Positions 1-6,368 of a DNA stretch of 17,680 nucleotides are shown here, one piece after another. The notes below the pieces were generated by a model, which was not told the origin of the DNA, searched no databases, and worked only from the letters and a program-made list of their open reading frames with translations. The stretch covers positions 1 to 17,680 of the forward strand of contig JAVHYH010000038.1 of NCBI GenBank assembly GCA_031119155.1. Reading direction: 5' to 3'. The stretch comes from Brevundimonas sp. GTDB lineage: Bacteria > Pseudomonadota > Alphaproteobacteria > Caulobacterales > Caulobacteraceae. The stretch's first letter is position 1. The number at the start of each line of letters is the position of its first letter. A program made the translations under genes and the position numbers.

Positions 1-18
1 AAGGCGATGGGGAGGACA

Positions 19-38
19 GATCGGCGCCTTCGCCGATC
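19..38. other. Perfect 8-bp hairpin at the left edge
   Basis: GATCGGCG at 19-26 pairs perfectly with CGCCGATC at 31-38 around the loop CCTT. It lies in the 194 bases before the first gene end, where no reading frame has credible coding character. No T-run follows on either strand, so it could be a weak terminator or end-of-operon structure of a gene outside the window. Its role cannot be settled from here. Confidence 0.35.
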
Positions 39-149
39 AGGAGGGGGCGGCGCGGTGGTCAGGGGTTGGCCGCCGACACCGGTGTCCGCGGTTCCTCCTG
101 CTTCGACGGAGCCGCCCTCACCTGACCGTCGCTGAACGCGCCGGTCTGT

Positions 150-181
150 CCTCTCCATTCGCTTGAGGGCGAATGGAGAGG
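150..181 (-). terminator. 13-bp perfect stem-loop just downstream of the DUF839 gene
   Basis: The arm 150-162 (CCTCTCCATTCGC) is the exact reverse complement of 169-181, with a 6-base loop. It begins 14 bases beyond the stop codon of the leftward DUF839 gene, so it would form at the 3' end of that transcript. There is no clear U-tract after it, so it may stabilise the 3' end or act with Rho rather than be a classic intrinsic terminator. Confidence 0.5.
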
Positions 182-194
182 TGAGGTCGAGCGA

Positions 195-1592
195 TCAGCT
201 CCGCACCGTCCCCCACGGTCCCCGGATGGCCAGGGTCATGCCGGGGTACATGATGTTGACGAACAGCACTTCGCCGTCGGGCGAGAAGCAGGCGCCGGCG
301 AACTCGGAATTGCCGCGGAAGACGTTGCGGGCGATGACGTAGATCTGGCCCTCGGGAGTGACGCCCTTGAGGTGGTTGCGGACCTCCGAGGAGTAGTTGT
401 CCTCGCACAGGATCAGGTGGCCCCAGGGCGCGATGGTGATGTTGTCGGCCATGTTGGCGACCTTCTTGTCCGTGCTCTCGACGAACAGCTGAAGGCGGTC
501 GGCGGCGCCGTTAAGGCCGGGGACCAGACGCATCACCTGACCGGCGCGGATCGGGCCGCCCGAGGTGGCGGTGAAATACATCTCATCATCGCCCCACCAG
601 ATGCCCTCGCCGCGGGCGATCAGGGCGGCGCCGGCGCGGTGGCCGCGCAGGCGCAGGTCGCCGGCGGGATCCTCGACGTCCTCCATGTCGATCCACTCGA
701 TCTCGCGCCAGTCGCCGACGGCCCAGCTGCGCCGGCCGTCCTGGTTGCGGGTGTCGGCGGACGGGGCGCCCTTCCAGGCCATGGCCTGCAGTTTGCCACC
801 CTCGATCAGCTTGCCGGGGACGTTGGGGATGAAGCGGTAGAAGAGGCTGTCGTTCACATCCTCTGTCAGATAGGCGACGCCGGTCCGGGGATCGATGCAG
901 ACCGCCTCGTGGTCGAAGCGGCCCATGGCCTTGAGCGGCACGGGATCGACCAGACCGGTGGCGGTGGCGGGCACTTCGAAGACCCAGCCGTGGGCCTTGG
1001 TCACATCGGCGTCGGCGGGGGTCTCGATGGTCTCCTCGCAGCTGAGCCAGCTGCCCCAGGGCGTCGGGCCGCCGCAGCAGTTGGTCGAGGTGCCGGCGAG
1101 GGTCAGGTGGTGGCTGACCGACTGGCGGGTCGCCAGGTCATAGATCAGGGTCGAGCAGCCGCCGGGCAGGGGACGACCGTCCTTGTAGGTGTCGAAGGCC
1201 TTGGCCACGTCCAGCTGGCCGAGCCGCTCCTGATGCAGGCCGCCGGGCCCCAGGTTGCGGTGCAGGCTGCTGGAGCCCTTGAGCTCATGGTTCATCACCA
1301 GCGCGACCTTCGAACCCTCCAGCGGGAAGCAGGCCATGCCGTCCGGCTGGCCGGGGACGAACAGGCCGTCGTCCATGGTGTCGCCGCCCTGGGCGATGAC
1401 CTGGTAGGTGAAGCCCTCGGGCAGGTCGAGCAGCTTGTTGGGGTCTTCCCGCAGCGGGCCGTAGCCGTGGATCTGGTTGACGTAGGTCTCCTCGCCGGGG
1501 GCTGCCGCTTGCGCCGAGGCGTGGCGGGCGAGGCCGGTGAAGGCGAGGGCGGCGCCGCCCGTTCCCATGAGGTGACGACGGTTCAAACGCAT
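195..1592 (-). CDS. PhoX-type DUF839 protein, putative Tat-exported phosphatase
   Basis: The 465-residue protein resembles the DUF839/PhoX family, whose characterised members are calcium- and iron-dependent secreted alkaline phosphatases; other members have no proven substrate. The N-terminus carries a twin-arginine-like signal (N-R-R-H-L-M-G at residues 4-10), a hydrophobic stretch to about residue 22 and a likely cleavage site after ASA near residue 27, indicating export to the periplasm already folded. The mature part shows family-like stretches: GTSTNCCGG followed by TPWGSWLSCEET in the middle, FDHEAVCIDP, and NITIAPWGHLILCEDN near the end. The ATG has a GGAG about 10 bases upstream. A possible PHO-box-like sequence lies 50-66 bases upstream. 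The gene stands alone, with the next gene more than 300 bases away. Family assignment is firm; phosphatase activity is inferred. Confidence 0.85.
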   Translation of the reverse strand: MRLNRRHLMGTGGAALAFTGLARHASAQAAAPGEETYVNQIHGYGPLREDPNKLLDLPEGFTYQVIAQGGDTMDDGLFVPGQPDGMACFPLEGSKVALVMNHELKGSSSLHRNLGPGGLHQERLGQLDVAKAFDTYKDGRPLPGGCSTLIYDLATRQSVSHHLTLAGTSTNCCGGPTPWGSWLSCEETIETPADADVTKAHGWVFEVPATATGLVDPVPLKAMGRFDHEAVCIDPRTGVAYLTEDVNDSLFYRFIPNVPGKLIEGGKLQAMAWKGAPSADTRNQDGRRSWAVGDWREIEWIDMEDVEDPAGDLRLRGHRAGAALIARGEGIWWGDDEMYFTATSGGPIRAGQVMRLVPGLNGAADRLQLFVESTDKKVANMADNITIAPWGHLILCEDNYSSEVRNHLKGVTPEGQIYVIARNVFRGNSEFAGACFSPDGEVLFVNIMYPGMTLAIRGPWGTVRS

Positions 1593-1640
1593 GGGGAGGC
1601 ACTCCGGAGGCGGAAACTGCGGCGCTTATGGCGGGTGTCC

Positions 1641-1658
1641 GTCAGGGTTCTGTGACAG
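1641..1658 (-). promoter_or_regulatory. Possible PHO-box-like element upstream of the DUF839 gene
   Basis: Read on the minus strand this is CTGTCACAGAACCCTGAC. The first half matches the PhoB half-site CTGTCA(T/C) well; the second half, 11 bp later, matches only partly. It lies 50-66 bases before the start codon of a PhoX-family gene, the position and gene type expected for phosphate-starvation control. The match is imperfect and could be chance. Confidence 0.25.
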
Positions 1659-1720
1659 TGGGCGCGACGGAATGCAGCAGGGACTAGGGTGTGGGGTGTG
1701 GGGAGTGGTCGCGTCCCTTG

Positions 1721-1890
1721 CTTTCGTCATCCTCCGGCGAGCGTAGCGAGACCGGGGGACCCAGCGGCGCGCGGGAGCGCGAAACTGTCGAGAGCGCCTG
1801 ACCTTCAGGCATGGGTCTTTCGCCGCCGTCGCGGCGCCGCTGGGTCCCCCGGTCTGCGCCGCTGCGCGGCTTGCCGGAGGATGACGAAAG
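1721..1890. repeat. Nested ~170-bp imperfect palindrome (REP/MITE-like element)
   Basis: Three concentric inverted repeats are visible: an outer 18-bp perfect pair (1721-1738 with 1873-1890), a middle 22-bp perfect pair (1749-1770 with 1834-1855) and an apical 6-bp hairpin (1796-1801 with 1805-1810). The element fills the gap between two leftward genes, and no convincing gene covers it. Structure and position resemble repetitive extragenic palindromes or a small non-autonomous mobile element. No target-site duplication is evident. It could also help end transcription of the upstream leftward gene. Confidence 0.7.
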
Positions 1891-1916
1891 CGGAGGTTTG
1901 AGCGGCGCCTGTTCCA

Positions 1917-2588
1917 TCACGGCGGCCCCATGAACGGCGCGCCGCCGGGCAGGCCGGGCAGAACGCCCGGAGACGGTCGAGCCTGCGGAGACGGTCGAAA
2001 TACACCGTCTATCCCGTCTATGTCGTCTATCCCGTCTATGGGCTCGTCCATCGGATCCCGGCCCTCGGACTCCATCAGGGCGGCGGCGTAGTCGGCGCGG
2101 GCGCCCTTGAGGACGCGGTCGGCGAAGGCGCGGTCGCGGCGGCTGGCCTCCTGCAGCCGCTCGCGCTCGGCCTTGTGATAGCGGCGCTGCAGCTCGTCGG
2201 CCTCGTCGCGCATGATGGTGTGAACCCGGCGCCAGCGCAGGGCCTCCATGGCGTTGCCGTGCAGGATCGCCCGCATCATCCGCTGGAAGGCGACGACCGA
2301 CAGCTCGCCCAGCGGGATCTGCTCCAGATCGCCATCGACGCTCTCCTCCAGCGCCAGCCCCTCGTCGTCGAGGTCCAGCCCGTTGGGCGGGCTCCACGGC
2401 CGGTCGGCGCGCCGCCAGCCCTCGGCGGCCGCGCGCTTGCGCAGGGTGCTGAGGCCGACGCCGTGACGGCGGCAGCAGGCGGGCGCCGACCAGCCGGCCA
2501 AATAGTCCTCGCGGACCTGTTCCCAGACGTCGTCGGGGGCGGATCGGCAGGCGGCGTCGGCGGGGTCGGTGGGGGATGCGGCGTTCAT
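1917..2588 (-). CDS. Unknown protein with N-terminal helix-turn-helix
   Basis: The product has 223 residues. Residues about 20-62 (VWEQVREDYLAGWS through LSTLRKRAAAEGW) look like the homeodomain-type helix-turn-helix found in phage terminase small subunits and related DNA-binding proteins. The middle (about 90-180) is charged, alanine-rich and probably helical. The last ~45 residues are low complexity: a D-G-I-D repeat encoded by 9-bp tandem units, then a Pro/Gly-rich tail. A strong ribosome site, GGAGG, sits about 6 bases before the ATG, supporting this start. No terminase, portal or other phage gene is nearby, so a packaging role is not supported; a DNA-binding or regulatory role is the safer inference. 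A TTGACG on the minus strand at 2632-2627 is a possible -35, but its -10 partner is weak. Confidence 0.7.
   Translation of the reverse strand: MNAASPTDPADAACRSAPDDVWEQVREDYLAGWSAPACCRRHGVGLSTLRKRAAAEGWRRADRPWSPPNGLDLDDEGLALEESVDGDLEQIPLGELSVVAFQRMMRAILHGNAMEALRWRRVHTIMRDEADELQRRYHKAERERLQEASRRDRAFADRVLKGARADYAAALMESEGRDPMDEPIDGIDDIDGIDGVFRPSPQARPSPGVLPGLPGGAPFMGPP
2005..2040 (+). repeat. Four 9-bp tandem units inside the HTH gene
   Basis: CCGTCTATC, CCGTCTATG, TCGTCTATC and CCGTCTATG follow one another without gaps. The period is a multiple of three, so copy changes keep the frame of the leftward gene and only alter a D-G-I-D/D-D-I-D stretch in its tail. Just beside it, a 13-bp direct repeat (CGGAGACGGTCGA) occurs at 1968-1980 and 1986-1998. 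Confidence 0.8.
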
Positions 2589-2646
2589 GGGAGCCTCCGG
2601 TGTGGAGGCAGTATGGAACGGCGGTACGTCAAAATTGGTCGTAGGG

Positions 2647-2692
<46 letters not shown>

Positions 2693-2724
2693 GTCGCGCG
2701 ATGGTGGCCGTGGGTGCAAGCTTC

Positions 2725-2759
2725 CCTATTGCCTATTGCCTACTGCCTATTCCCTACTG
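2725..2759 (+). repeat. Five degenerate inverted copies of the heptamer (CCTAYTG)
   Basis: The units read CCTATTG, CCTATTG, CCTACTG, CCTATTC and CCTACTG. CCTACTG is the exact reverse complement of the upstream CAGTAGG unit. Three units carry a T that would pair as G-U in a plus-strand RNA, so most of a 35-bp stem is still possible; only the fourth unit has a true mismatch. The 32 bases between the arrays hold no gene. Confidence 0.85.
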
Positions 2760-2885
2760 CCTTTCTCCCGATCCCCGGCCTCTGCGGCGGCACCCCAAGT
2801 CGCAAATAATAAGGTATTTTAATACCGTTTCCACTTTATCTTTGTTTTACAGTGATATAGCCCGATATCGCCGCGCAAATCGGCA

Positions 2886-2914
2886 TTGACCGGCGGGCGG
2901 GCATCCTCTATCAG
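2886..2914 (+). promoter_or_regulatory. Candidate housekeeping promoter of rplM-rpsI
   Basis: TTGACC at 2886-2891 is followed after 17 bases by TATCAG at 2909-2914, about 70 bases before the rplM start. It lies at the end of an AT-richer patch (about 2806-2880) that contrasts with the GC-rich surroundings. A second, weaker possibility is TTGTTT at 2842-2847 with GATATC at 2864-2869. The choice is inferred from sequence only. Confidence 0.45.
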
Positions 2915-2983
2915 CGCGCCTTCCGTTCTTCCGGTCCGCCGGGGGAGCACACCGTTTCGCCCGTCTCCCAAGGACTCCTCGTT

Positions 2984-3460
2984 ATGCTGAAGAGCACCAC
3001 GGCTTCGCTGAAGCCGGCCGAGGTCGAGAAGAAGTGGATCCACATCGACGCCGAAGGCGTCGTGGTGGGCCGTCTCGCGACCTTCATCGCCAACCGTCTG
3101 CGCGGCAAGCACCGCGGTGACTACACCCCGCACGTCGATTGCGGCGACTATGTCGTCGTGACCAACGTCGACAAGGTCGTTTTCACCGGCAAGAAGAACA
3201 CCGACAAGGTGTACTACCGTCACACCGGCCACCCGGGCGGCGTCAAGTCGACGACCCCGGAGAAGGTCCTCGGTGGTCGCTTCCCCGAGCGCGTGCTCGA
3301 GAAGGCCGTCGAGCGCATGCTGCCGAAGGAAAGCCCGCTGGCCCGCAAGCAGATGACGCACCTGCGTCTGTTCGCCGGCTCGGAGCACAGCCACGCCGCC
3401 CAGTCGCCCGAAACCATCGACTTCGCCTCGAAGTCGGCCAAGAACACCCGGAGCGTCTGA
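2984..3460 (+). CDS. rplM: 50S ribosomal protein L13
   Basis: L13 is an early-assembling protein of the large ribosomal subunit. The 158-residue product contains the hallmark segments KKWIHIDAEGVVVGRLAT near the N-terminus, then NRLRGKH, GDYVVVTNVDKVVFTG, and the VLGGRFPERVLEKAVERMLPK region with the conserved GGRxPExxLxxAVxxMLP pattern. Length is slightly above the usual ~142-155 residues because of a short alphaproteobacterial N-terminal extension and C-terminal tail. AAGGA at 2970-2974 precedes the ATG by 9 bases. The stop codon is followed after two bases by the rpsI start, the usual rplM-rpsI operon. Confidence 0.97.
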   Translation: MLKSTTASLKPAEVEKKWIHIDAEGVVVGRLATFIANRLRGKHRGDYTPHVDCGDYVVVTNVDKVVFTGKKNTDKVYYRHTGHPGGVKSTTPEKVLGGRFPERVLEKAVERMLPKESPLARKQMTHLRLFAGSEHSHAAQSPETIDFASKSAKNTRSV

Positions 3461-3462
3461 GC

Positions 3463-3951
3463 ATGACCGACGTCACCACCGAAAACACCGGCTTCGACGC
3501 CCTGAAGGGCCTCGGCACCGTCGCCGCTGAAGACGCCGCTCCGGCCGTCCAGAAGCTGGACGCGCAAGGCCGCGCCTACTCGACCGGCAAGCGCAAGAAT
3601 GCGATCGCCCGCGTGTGGGTGAAGCCGGGCACCGGCAAGTTCACCATCAACGGCAAGGACCAGGAGCAGTATTTCGCTCGTCCGGTTCTGCGCATGATGA
3701 TCGCCCAGCCGCTGGTCGTCACCGAGCGTGAAACCCAGTTCGACGTGATCTGCACCGTTGAAGGTTCGGGCCTGTCGGGCCAGGCCGGCGCCATCCGCCA
3801 CGGCCTGTCGCACGCCCTGACGCACTATGAGCCGGAACTGCGCAAGGTCCTGAAGCCGCACGGCTTCCTGACCCGCGACAGCCGCGTCGTCGAGCGCAAG
3901 AAGTACGGCCGCGCCAAGGCTCGCCGTTCGTTCCAGTTCTCGAAGCGCTAA
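3463..3951 (+). CDS. rpsI: 30S ribosomal protein S9
   Basis: S9 is a small-subunit protein whose basic C-terminal tail reaches the P-site tRNA. The 162-residue product has an N-terminal extension of about 30 residues, typical of alphaproteobacteria, and then the conserved core: AYSTGKRKNAIARVWVKPGTG, a GLSGQAGAIRHGLSHAL segment and the tail TRDSRVVERKKYGRAKARRSFQFSKR, including the invariant final SKR. The ATG lies two bases after the rplM stop, so the pair is cotranscribed and probably translationally coupled. An intrinsic terminator follows at 3976-4010. Confidence 0.97.
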   Translation: MTDVTTENTGFDALKGLGTVAAEDAAPAVQKLDAQGRAYSTGKRKNAIARVWVKPGTGKFTINGKDQEQYFARPVLRMMIAQPLVVTERETQFDVICTVEGSGLSGQAGAIRHGLSHALTHYEPELRKVLKPHGFLTRDSRVVERKKYGRAKARRSFQFSKR

Positions 3952-3975
3952 GCCGTTTCATTACGGGTTGGATCA

Positions 3976-4010
3976 GGGGCGCTTCGGGAAACCGGGGCGC
4001 CCTTTTTCTT
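3976..4010 (+). terminator. Rho-independent terminator of rplM-rpsI
   Basis: GGGCGC at 3977-3982 pairs with GCGCCC at 3997-4002, with a further CGG/CCG pairing inside (3985-3987 with 3992-3994). A run of five T and a further T-rich stretch follow (4003-4010). It lies 25 bases after the rpsI stop, so the downstream gene cluster probably has its own promoter or depends on read-through. Confidence 0.85.
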
Positions 4011-4034
4011 TGGGGTTTGTGAAGGACGCATAGG

Positions 4035-4283
4035 ATGGACGGCAGTTGGTTGTTTCTGCTCGTGGGGCCCTTTCTGGCGGTGGTGCTGACCCGGGATGTG
4101 CTGGCAGCCTGGAAGCACCAATGTTTCCGGAAAGGGCCAAGCCAGTTGTTTGATGTGGCGCGCGCCACCAAACCGATCACTTTCTGGTTTCTCATCGTCG
4201 CCAATATTGTGATCGTTCTTCTGGGGGTCTGGTTGACCGGTACGACCGCGATCGATCTTTTTGGACAAGCTCAACATGATTGA
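4035..4283 (+). CDS. Small unknown membrane protein, two helices
   Basis: The 82-residue product has two hydrophobic helices, about residues 4-25 and 48-70, separated by a basic, polar loop containing WKHQCFRKG. It fits no family I can name. GAAGGA at 4021-4026 sits 8 bases before the ATG, a good ribosome site. Base composition is visibly less GC-rich than in the neighbours, partly because of the Phe/Leu/Val codons of the helices but possibly also from transfer. Its last 8 bases overlap the start of the next gene, so the two are probably translated together, directly upstream of argC. The function is unknown; a membrane partner of the next protein is a guess. Confidence 0.65.
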   Translation: MDGSWLFLLVGPFLAVVLTRDVLAAWKHQCFRKGPSQLFDVARATKPITFWFLIVANIVIVLLGVWLTGTTAIDLFGQAQHD

Positions 4284-4719
4284 CGTTGACCCTGTCGGCG
4301 AACTGGACGTGCATCCCTGCGACTGCTGCGGCGCTGACATCCTTGTCGCCAAGGGCTGGCTTTCCGAGGGCGAACGCGACCTCGGCACCTACAAGGTCGA
4401 GTGGGCCGAAGGGCAGCTGGAACACGAGAGCAGCATCGATCTGATACTGGGCGACTGGTCAGAGGCCGGCCAGGCGTCTGATCGGTATGCGGTCAGCATC
4501 GTCCACCGCCTGCATGATGGGCGGCCCCAGTTCCTCGTCATCGACGCGGCGGAAAAATTCCTACCTCAATCGGATGCTTACGGCAGGACCATGAGCCGGG
4601 CCGACCTGGGTGAAATCGGAATGACGTCCACCGTCCATGCCTACGCCGAGCAGATCGTCCTCAAGGACGCGCGTCTGTATGACCTAACCGGGGGCTGGGC
4701 TCCCGAAAGGCCGCAATGA
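4276..4719 (+). CDS. Unknown protein with N-terminal CDCC motif
   Basis: With ATG 4276 the product has 147 residues; a TTG at 4261 would add five. ATG is preferred because it overlaps the end of the upstream gene in a coupling arrangement, though neither start has a strong ribosome site. Near the N-terminus HPCDCCG (residues about 13-19) contains closely spaced cysteines that may bind metal, but no second cysteine pair is present. The remainder looks like a compact acidic alpha/beta protein (LILGDWSEAGQASDRYAVSI, then PQFLVIDAAEKFL), with no signal peptide or membrane segment, so it is probably cytoplasmic. I do not recognise the family. It shares an ATGA stop-start overlap with argC, which indicates joint expression but not necessarily joint function. 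Confidence 0.75.
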   Translation: MIDVDPVGELDVHPCDCCGADILVAKGWLSEGERDLGTYKVEWAEGQLEHESSIDLILGDWSEAGQASDRYAVSIVHRLHDGRPQFLVIDAAEKFLPQSDAYGRTMSRADLGEIGMTSTVHAYAEQIVLKDARLYDLTGGWAPERPQ

Positions 4720-5648
4720 CCCACACCATCTTCATCGACGGCGAAGCCGGAACGACCGGGCTCGAGATCCGCGAGCGGCTGGAGGCGCGGTCCGATCTGG
4801 AGCTGCTGCTGCTGGGCGACCGGCGGCGGGATGTCGAGGCGCGGCGCGAGGCGCTGAACAGCGCGGATGCGGTGATCCTGTGCCTGCCGGACGATGCGGC
4901 CATCGAGGCCGTCGGCATGATCGAGAACCCCGCCGTGCGGGTGATCGACGCCTCGACCGCCTTCCGGGTCGATCCGGACTGGACCTATGGGTTCGCCGAA
5001 ATGGCGCCGGATCAGCGCGAGGCCATCGCCGGCTCGACGCGGGTGTCGAACCCGGGCTGCTATCCGACGGGCTTCATTGGTCTGGTGCGTCCGCTGGTCA
5101 GCGCGGGGATCATCCCGGCGGGCTGGCCGGTGACGGTCAATGCCGTGTCCGGCTACTCGGGCGGCGGCAAGGCGATGATCGCCGAGTTCGAGAGCGGCGA
5201 GGCCGAGGCCTATCGCGCCTATGGGCTGACGCTGAAGCACAAGCATGTGCCGGAGATGACCCTGCACACCGGGCTGGAGCGCAGGGTGCTGTTCGCGCCC
5301 GCCGTGGGGTCGTACCGGCAGGGGATGCTGGTCGAGGTCCCGCTGCACCTGTCGGCCCTGCCGGGCTCGCCCTCGGTCGAGGTGGTGCATGGGGCGCTGG
5401 TCGAGGCCTATGCGGGCCAGCGGTTCGTCGAGGTGGCCTCGCTGGAGGAGACCGAGGCCATGACCGGGATCGATCCGGAAGGCCTGAACGGCACCAACCG
5501 GCTGAAGCTGCATGTGTTCGGCGATCGCGGGGGCGAGCAGGTGCGGCTGGTGGCCCTGCTGGACAACCTCGGCAAGGGCGCGTCGGGGGCGGCGGTGCAG
5601 AACCTGAACCTGATGCTGGGTCTGGCCGAGGACGCGGGGCTCAGCTGA
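4716..5648 (+). CDS. argC: N-acetyl-gamma-glutamyl-phosphate reductase, type 2
   Basis: ArgC reduces N-acetylglutamyl-phosphate to the semialdehyde with NADPH, the third step of arginine biosynthesis in the cytoplasm. The 310 residues match the short type-2 class. The nucleotide-binding N-terminus reads IFIDGEAGTTGLEI (residues 5-18), the type-2 signature, and the catalytic cysteine is C115 in SNPGCYPTG. Conserved KHKHVPEM and NLGKGASGAAVQNLNLM near the end support a complete enzyme. The start overlaps the previous stop as ATGA, so argC is the third gene of a coupled run. No other arg gene is present in the window. The last 8 bases overlap the end of the opposing vapC-like gene. Confidence 0.95.
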   Translation: MTHTIFIDGEAGTTGLEIRERLEARSDLELLLLGDRRRDVEARREALNSADAVILCLPDDAAIEAVGMIENPAVRVIDASTAFRVDPDWTYGFAEMAPDQREAIAGSTRVSNPGCYPTGFIGLVRPLVSAGIIPAGWPVTVNAVSGYSGGGKAMIAEFESGEAEAYRAYGLTLKHKHVPEMTLHTGLERRVLFAPAVGSYRQGMLVEVPLHLSALPGSPSVEVVHGALVEAYAGQRFVEVASLEETEAMTGIDPEGLNGTNRLKLHVFGDRGGEQVRLVALLDNLGKGASGAAVQNLNLMLGLAEDAGLS

Positions 5649-6027
5649 GCAGAACGACGTCCGGCGCGCCGACGCGTGCGAACTTCTGATCGAAGGTCAC
5701 GACGTCGGTGCAACGCGCCTGTCCAGCCTCGTACAGGATGATGCCGTCCGAGAAGTCGCCGCCAGCTTCCAGAAAGGCCAGTCCGGCCTGGACCGCGTCG
5801 CGGTCCATGACCATGCGCTCCATATCAAGCAGTCCGCGAACGACGAGCGCGAAGTCTCCGCGCGTACGCCTGTAGACGCTGCGCAGGACCCAACCGAGTT
5901 CGCAAACCACAAGCGTGGGGACGAAAATGTCCTCTTCGCCATTGAGCACGGCAAAGGCTCTGGCTTTCGCATCGGGGTCGTCGTTCCCGAAGATACGCAC
6001 CAGAACATTGGTGTCGACGGCTCTCAA
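5641..6027 (-). CDS. vapC: PIN-domain toxin, VapC family
   Basis: VapC toxins are magnesium-dependent ribonucleases that cut tRNA or rRNA and stop translation when free of antitoxin. The 128-residue product is standard family length and keeps the acidic active site: D5 in MRAVDTNVLVR, E43 in VVCELGW, D91/D94 in GGDFSDGI and D113 in TFDQKF, so it looks intact. The start is a TTG overlapping the antitoxin stop (TTGA). No ribosome site precedes it, which fits translation coupled to the antitoxin and lower toxin output. It converges on argC, the last 8 bases of the two genes overlapping. The target RNA cannot be told from sequence. Confidence 0.9.
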   Translation of the reverse strand: MRAVDTNVLVRIFGNDDPDAKARAFAVLNGEEDIFVPTLVVCELGWVLRSVYRRTRGDFALVVRGLLDMERMVMDRDAVQAGLAFLEAGGDFSDGIILYEAGQARCTDVVTFDQKFARVGAPDVVLLS

Positions 6028-6332
6028 GCGGCGGACTTTTTGCGAGAGGGCTTTTCAGGGAGGCCGGCGAGGTATTCCTCGACAGCGCCCCGCGCGATGC
6101 CCGCCTCGATTTGCTCATCCGTTACGGGTGGTCCGGCGTAGGGGGGAAGCAGATTGAGGAGCGCTGACATCGGCTTCTTCACGCGCGCGGGCGTGACGAG
6201 AAGCTTGCCGCCGGGCGCCATGACGACATCGACCTTGTCACCGGGCTCAATGCCGAGATGATTGAGCAGATCCTTCTTGAGGGTGATCTGCCCCTTGCTG
6301 GTGATCGACAGTGCTGAAGACCTGGAAGCCAT
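6024..6332 (-). CDS. AbrB/SpoVT-type antitoxin of the VapC pair
   Basis: The 102-residue protein starts with an AbrB-like swapped-hairpin DNA-binding domain (residues about 8-48: LSITSKGQITLKKDLLNHLG, then IEPGDKVDVV), which usually dimerises and represses its own operon. The C-terminal half, rich in Pro and charged residues and including LPPYAGPPVTDEQIEAGIARGAVEEY, is the likely toxin-neutralising tail. It is first in a two-gene operon and overlaps the toxin gene by four bases. The intergenic space before it is only 36 bases and carries an inverted repeat 5 bases from the start codon. The VapB-like role is inferred from family and arrangement. Confidence 0.9.
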   Translation of the reverse strand: MASRSSALSITSKGQITLKKDLLNHLGIEPGDKVDVVMAPGGKLLVTPARVKKPMSALLNLLPPYAGPPVTDEQIEAGIARGAVEEYLAGLPEKPSRKKSAA

Positions 6333-6336
6333 GCGG

Positions 6337-6357
6337 GTAATGTAGCATTTCCATTAC
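6337..6357 (-). promoter_or_regulatory. Candidate operator/promoter of the toxin-antitoxin operon
   Basis: GTAATG at 6337-6342 and CATTAC at 6352-6357 form an inverted repeat with a 9-base spacer in the 36-base gap upstream of the antitoxin. On the minus strand the same segment gives a TACATT, possibly a -10, about 7 bases from the ATG, and the only Shine-Dalgarno-like GGAG is about 25 bases away. The operon may therefore be read from a nearly leaderless mRNA and repressed by its own antitoxin. This is inferred. Confidence 0.45.
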
Positions 6358-6368
6358 TCCGGCGCCAG

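Noticed and set aside
1..194. Possible C-terminus of an upstream gene at the left edge
   Set aside because: Several frames are open for 40-55 codons, but none has a recognisable protein end; only hairpins can be supported there.
372..1655. A 427-codon plus-strand frame opposite the DUF839 gene
   Set aside because: It is an antisense shadow; the opposite strand has a Tat-like signal and family motifs.
3948..4388. Minus-strand frame opposite the small membrane protein before argC
   Set aside because: It is low in hydrophobic pattern, has no ribosome site and crosses the rpsI terminator. The plus-strand frame has two membrane helices and a good ribosome site.
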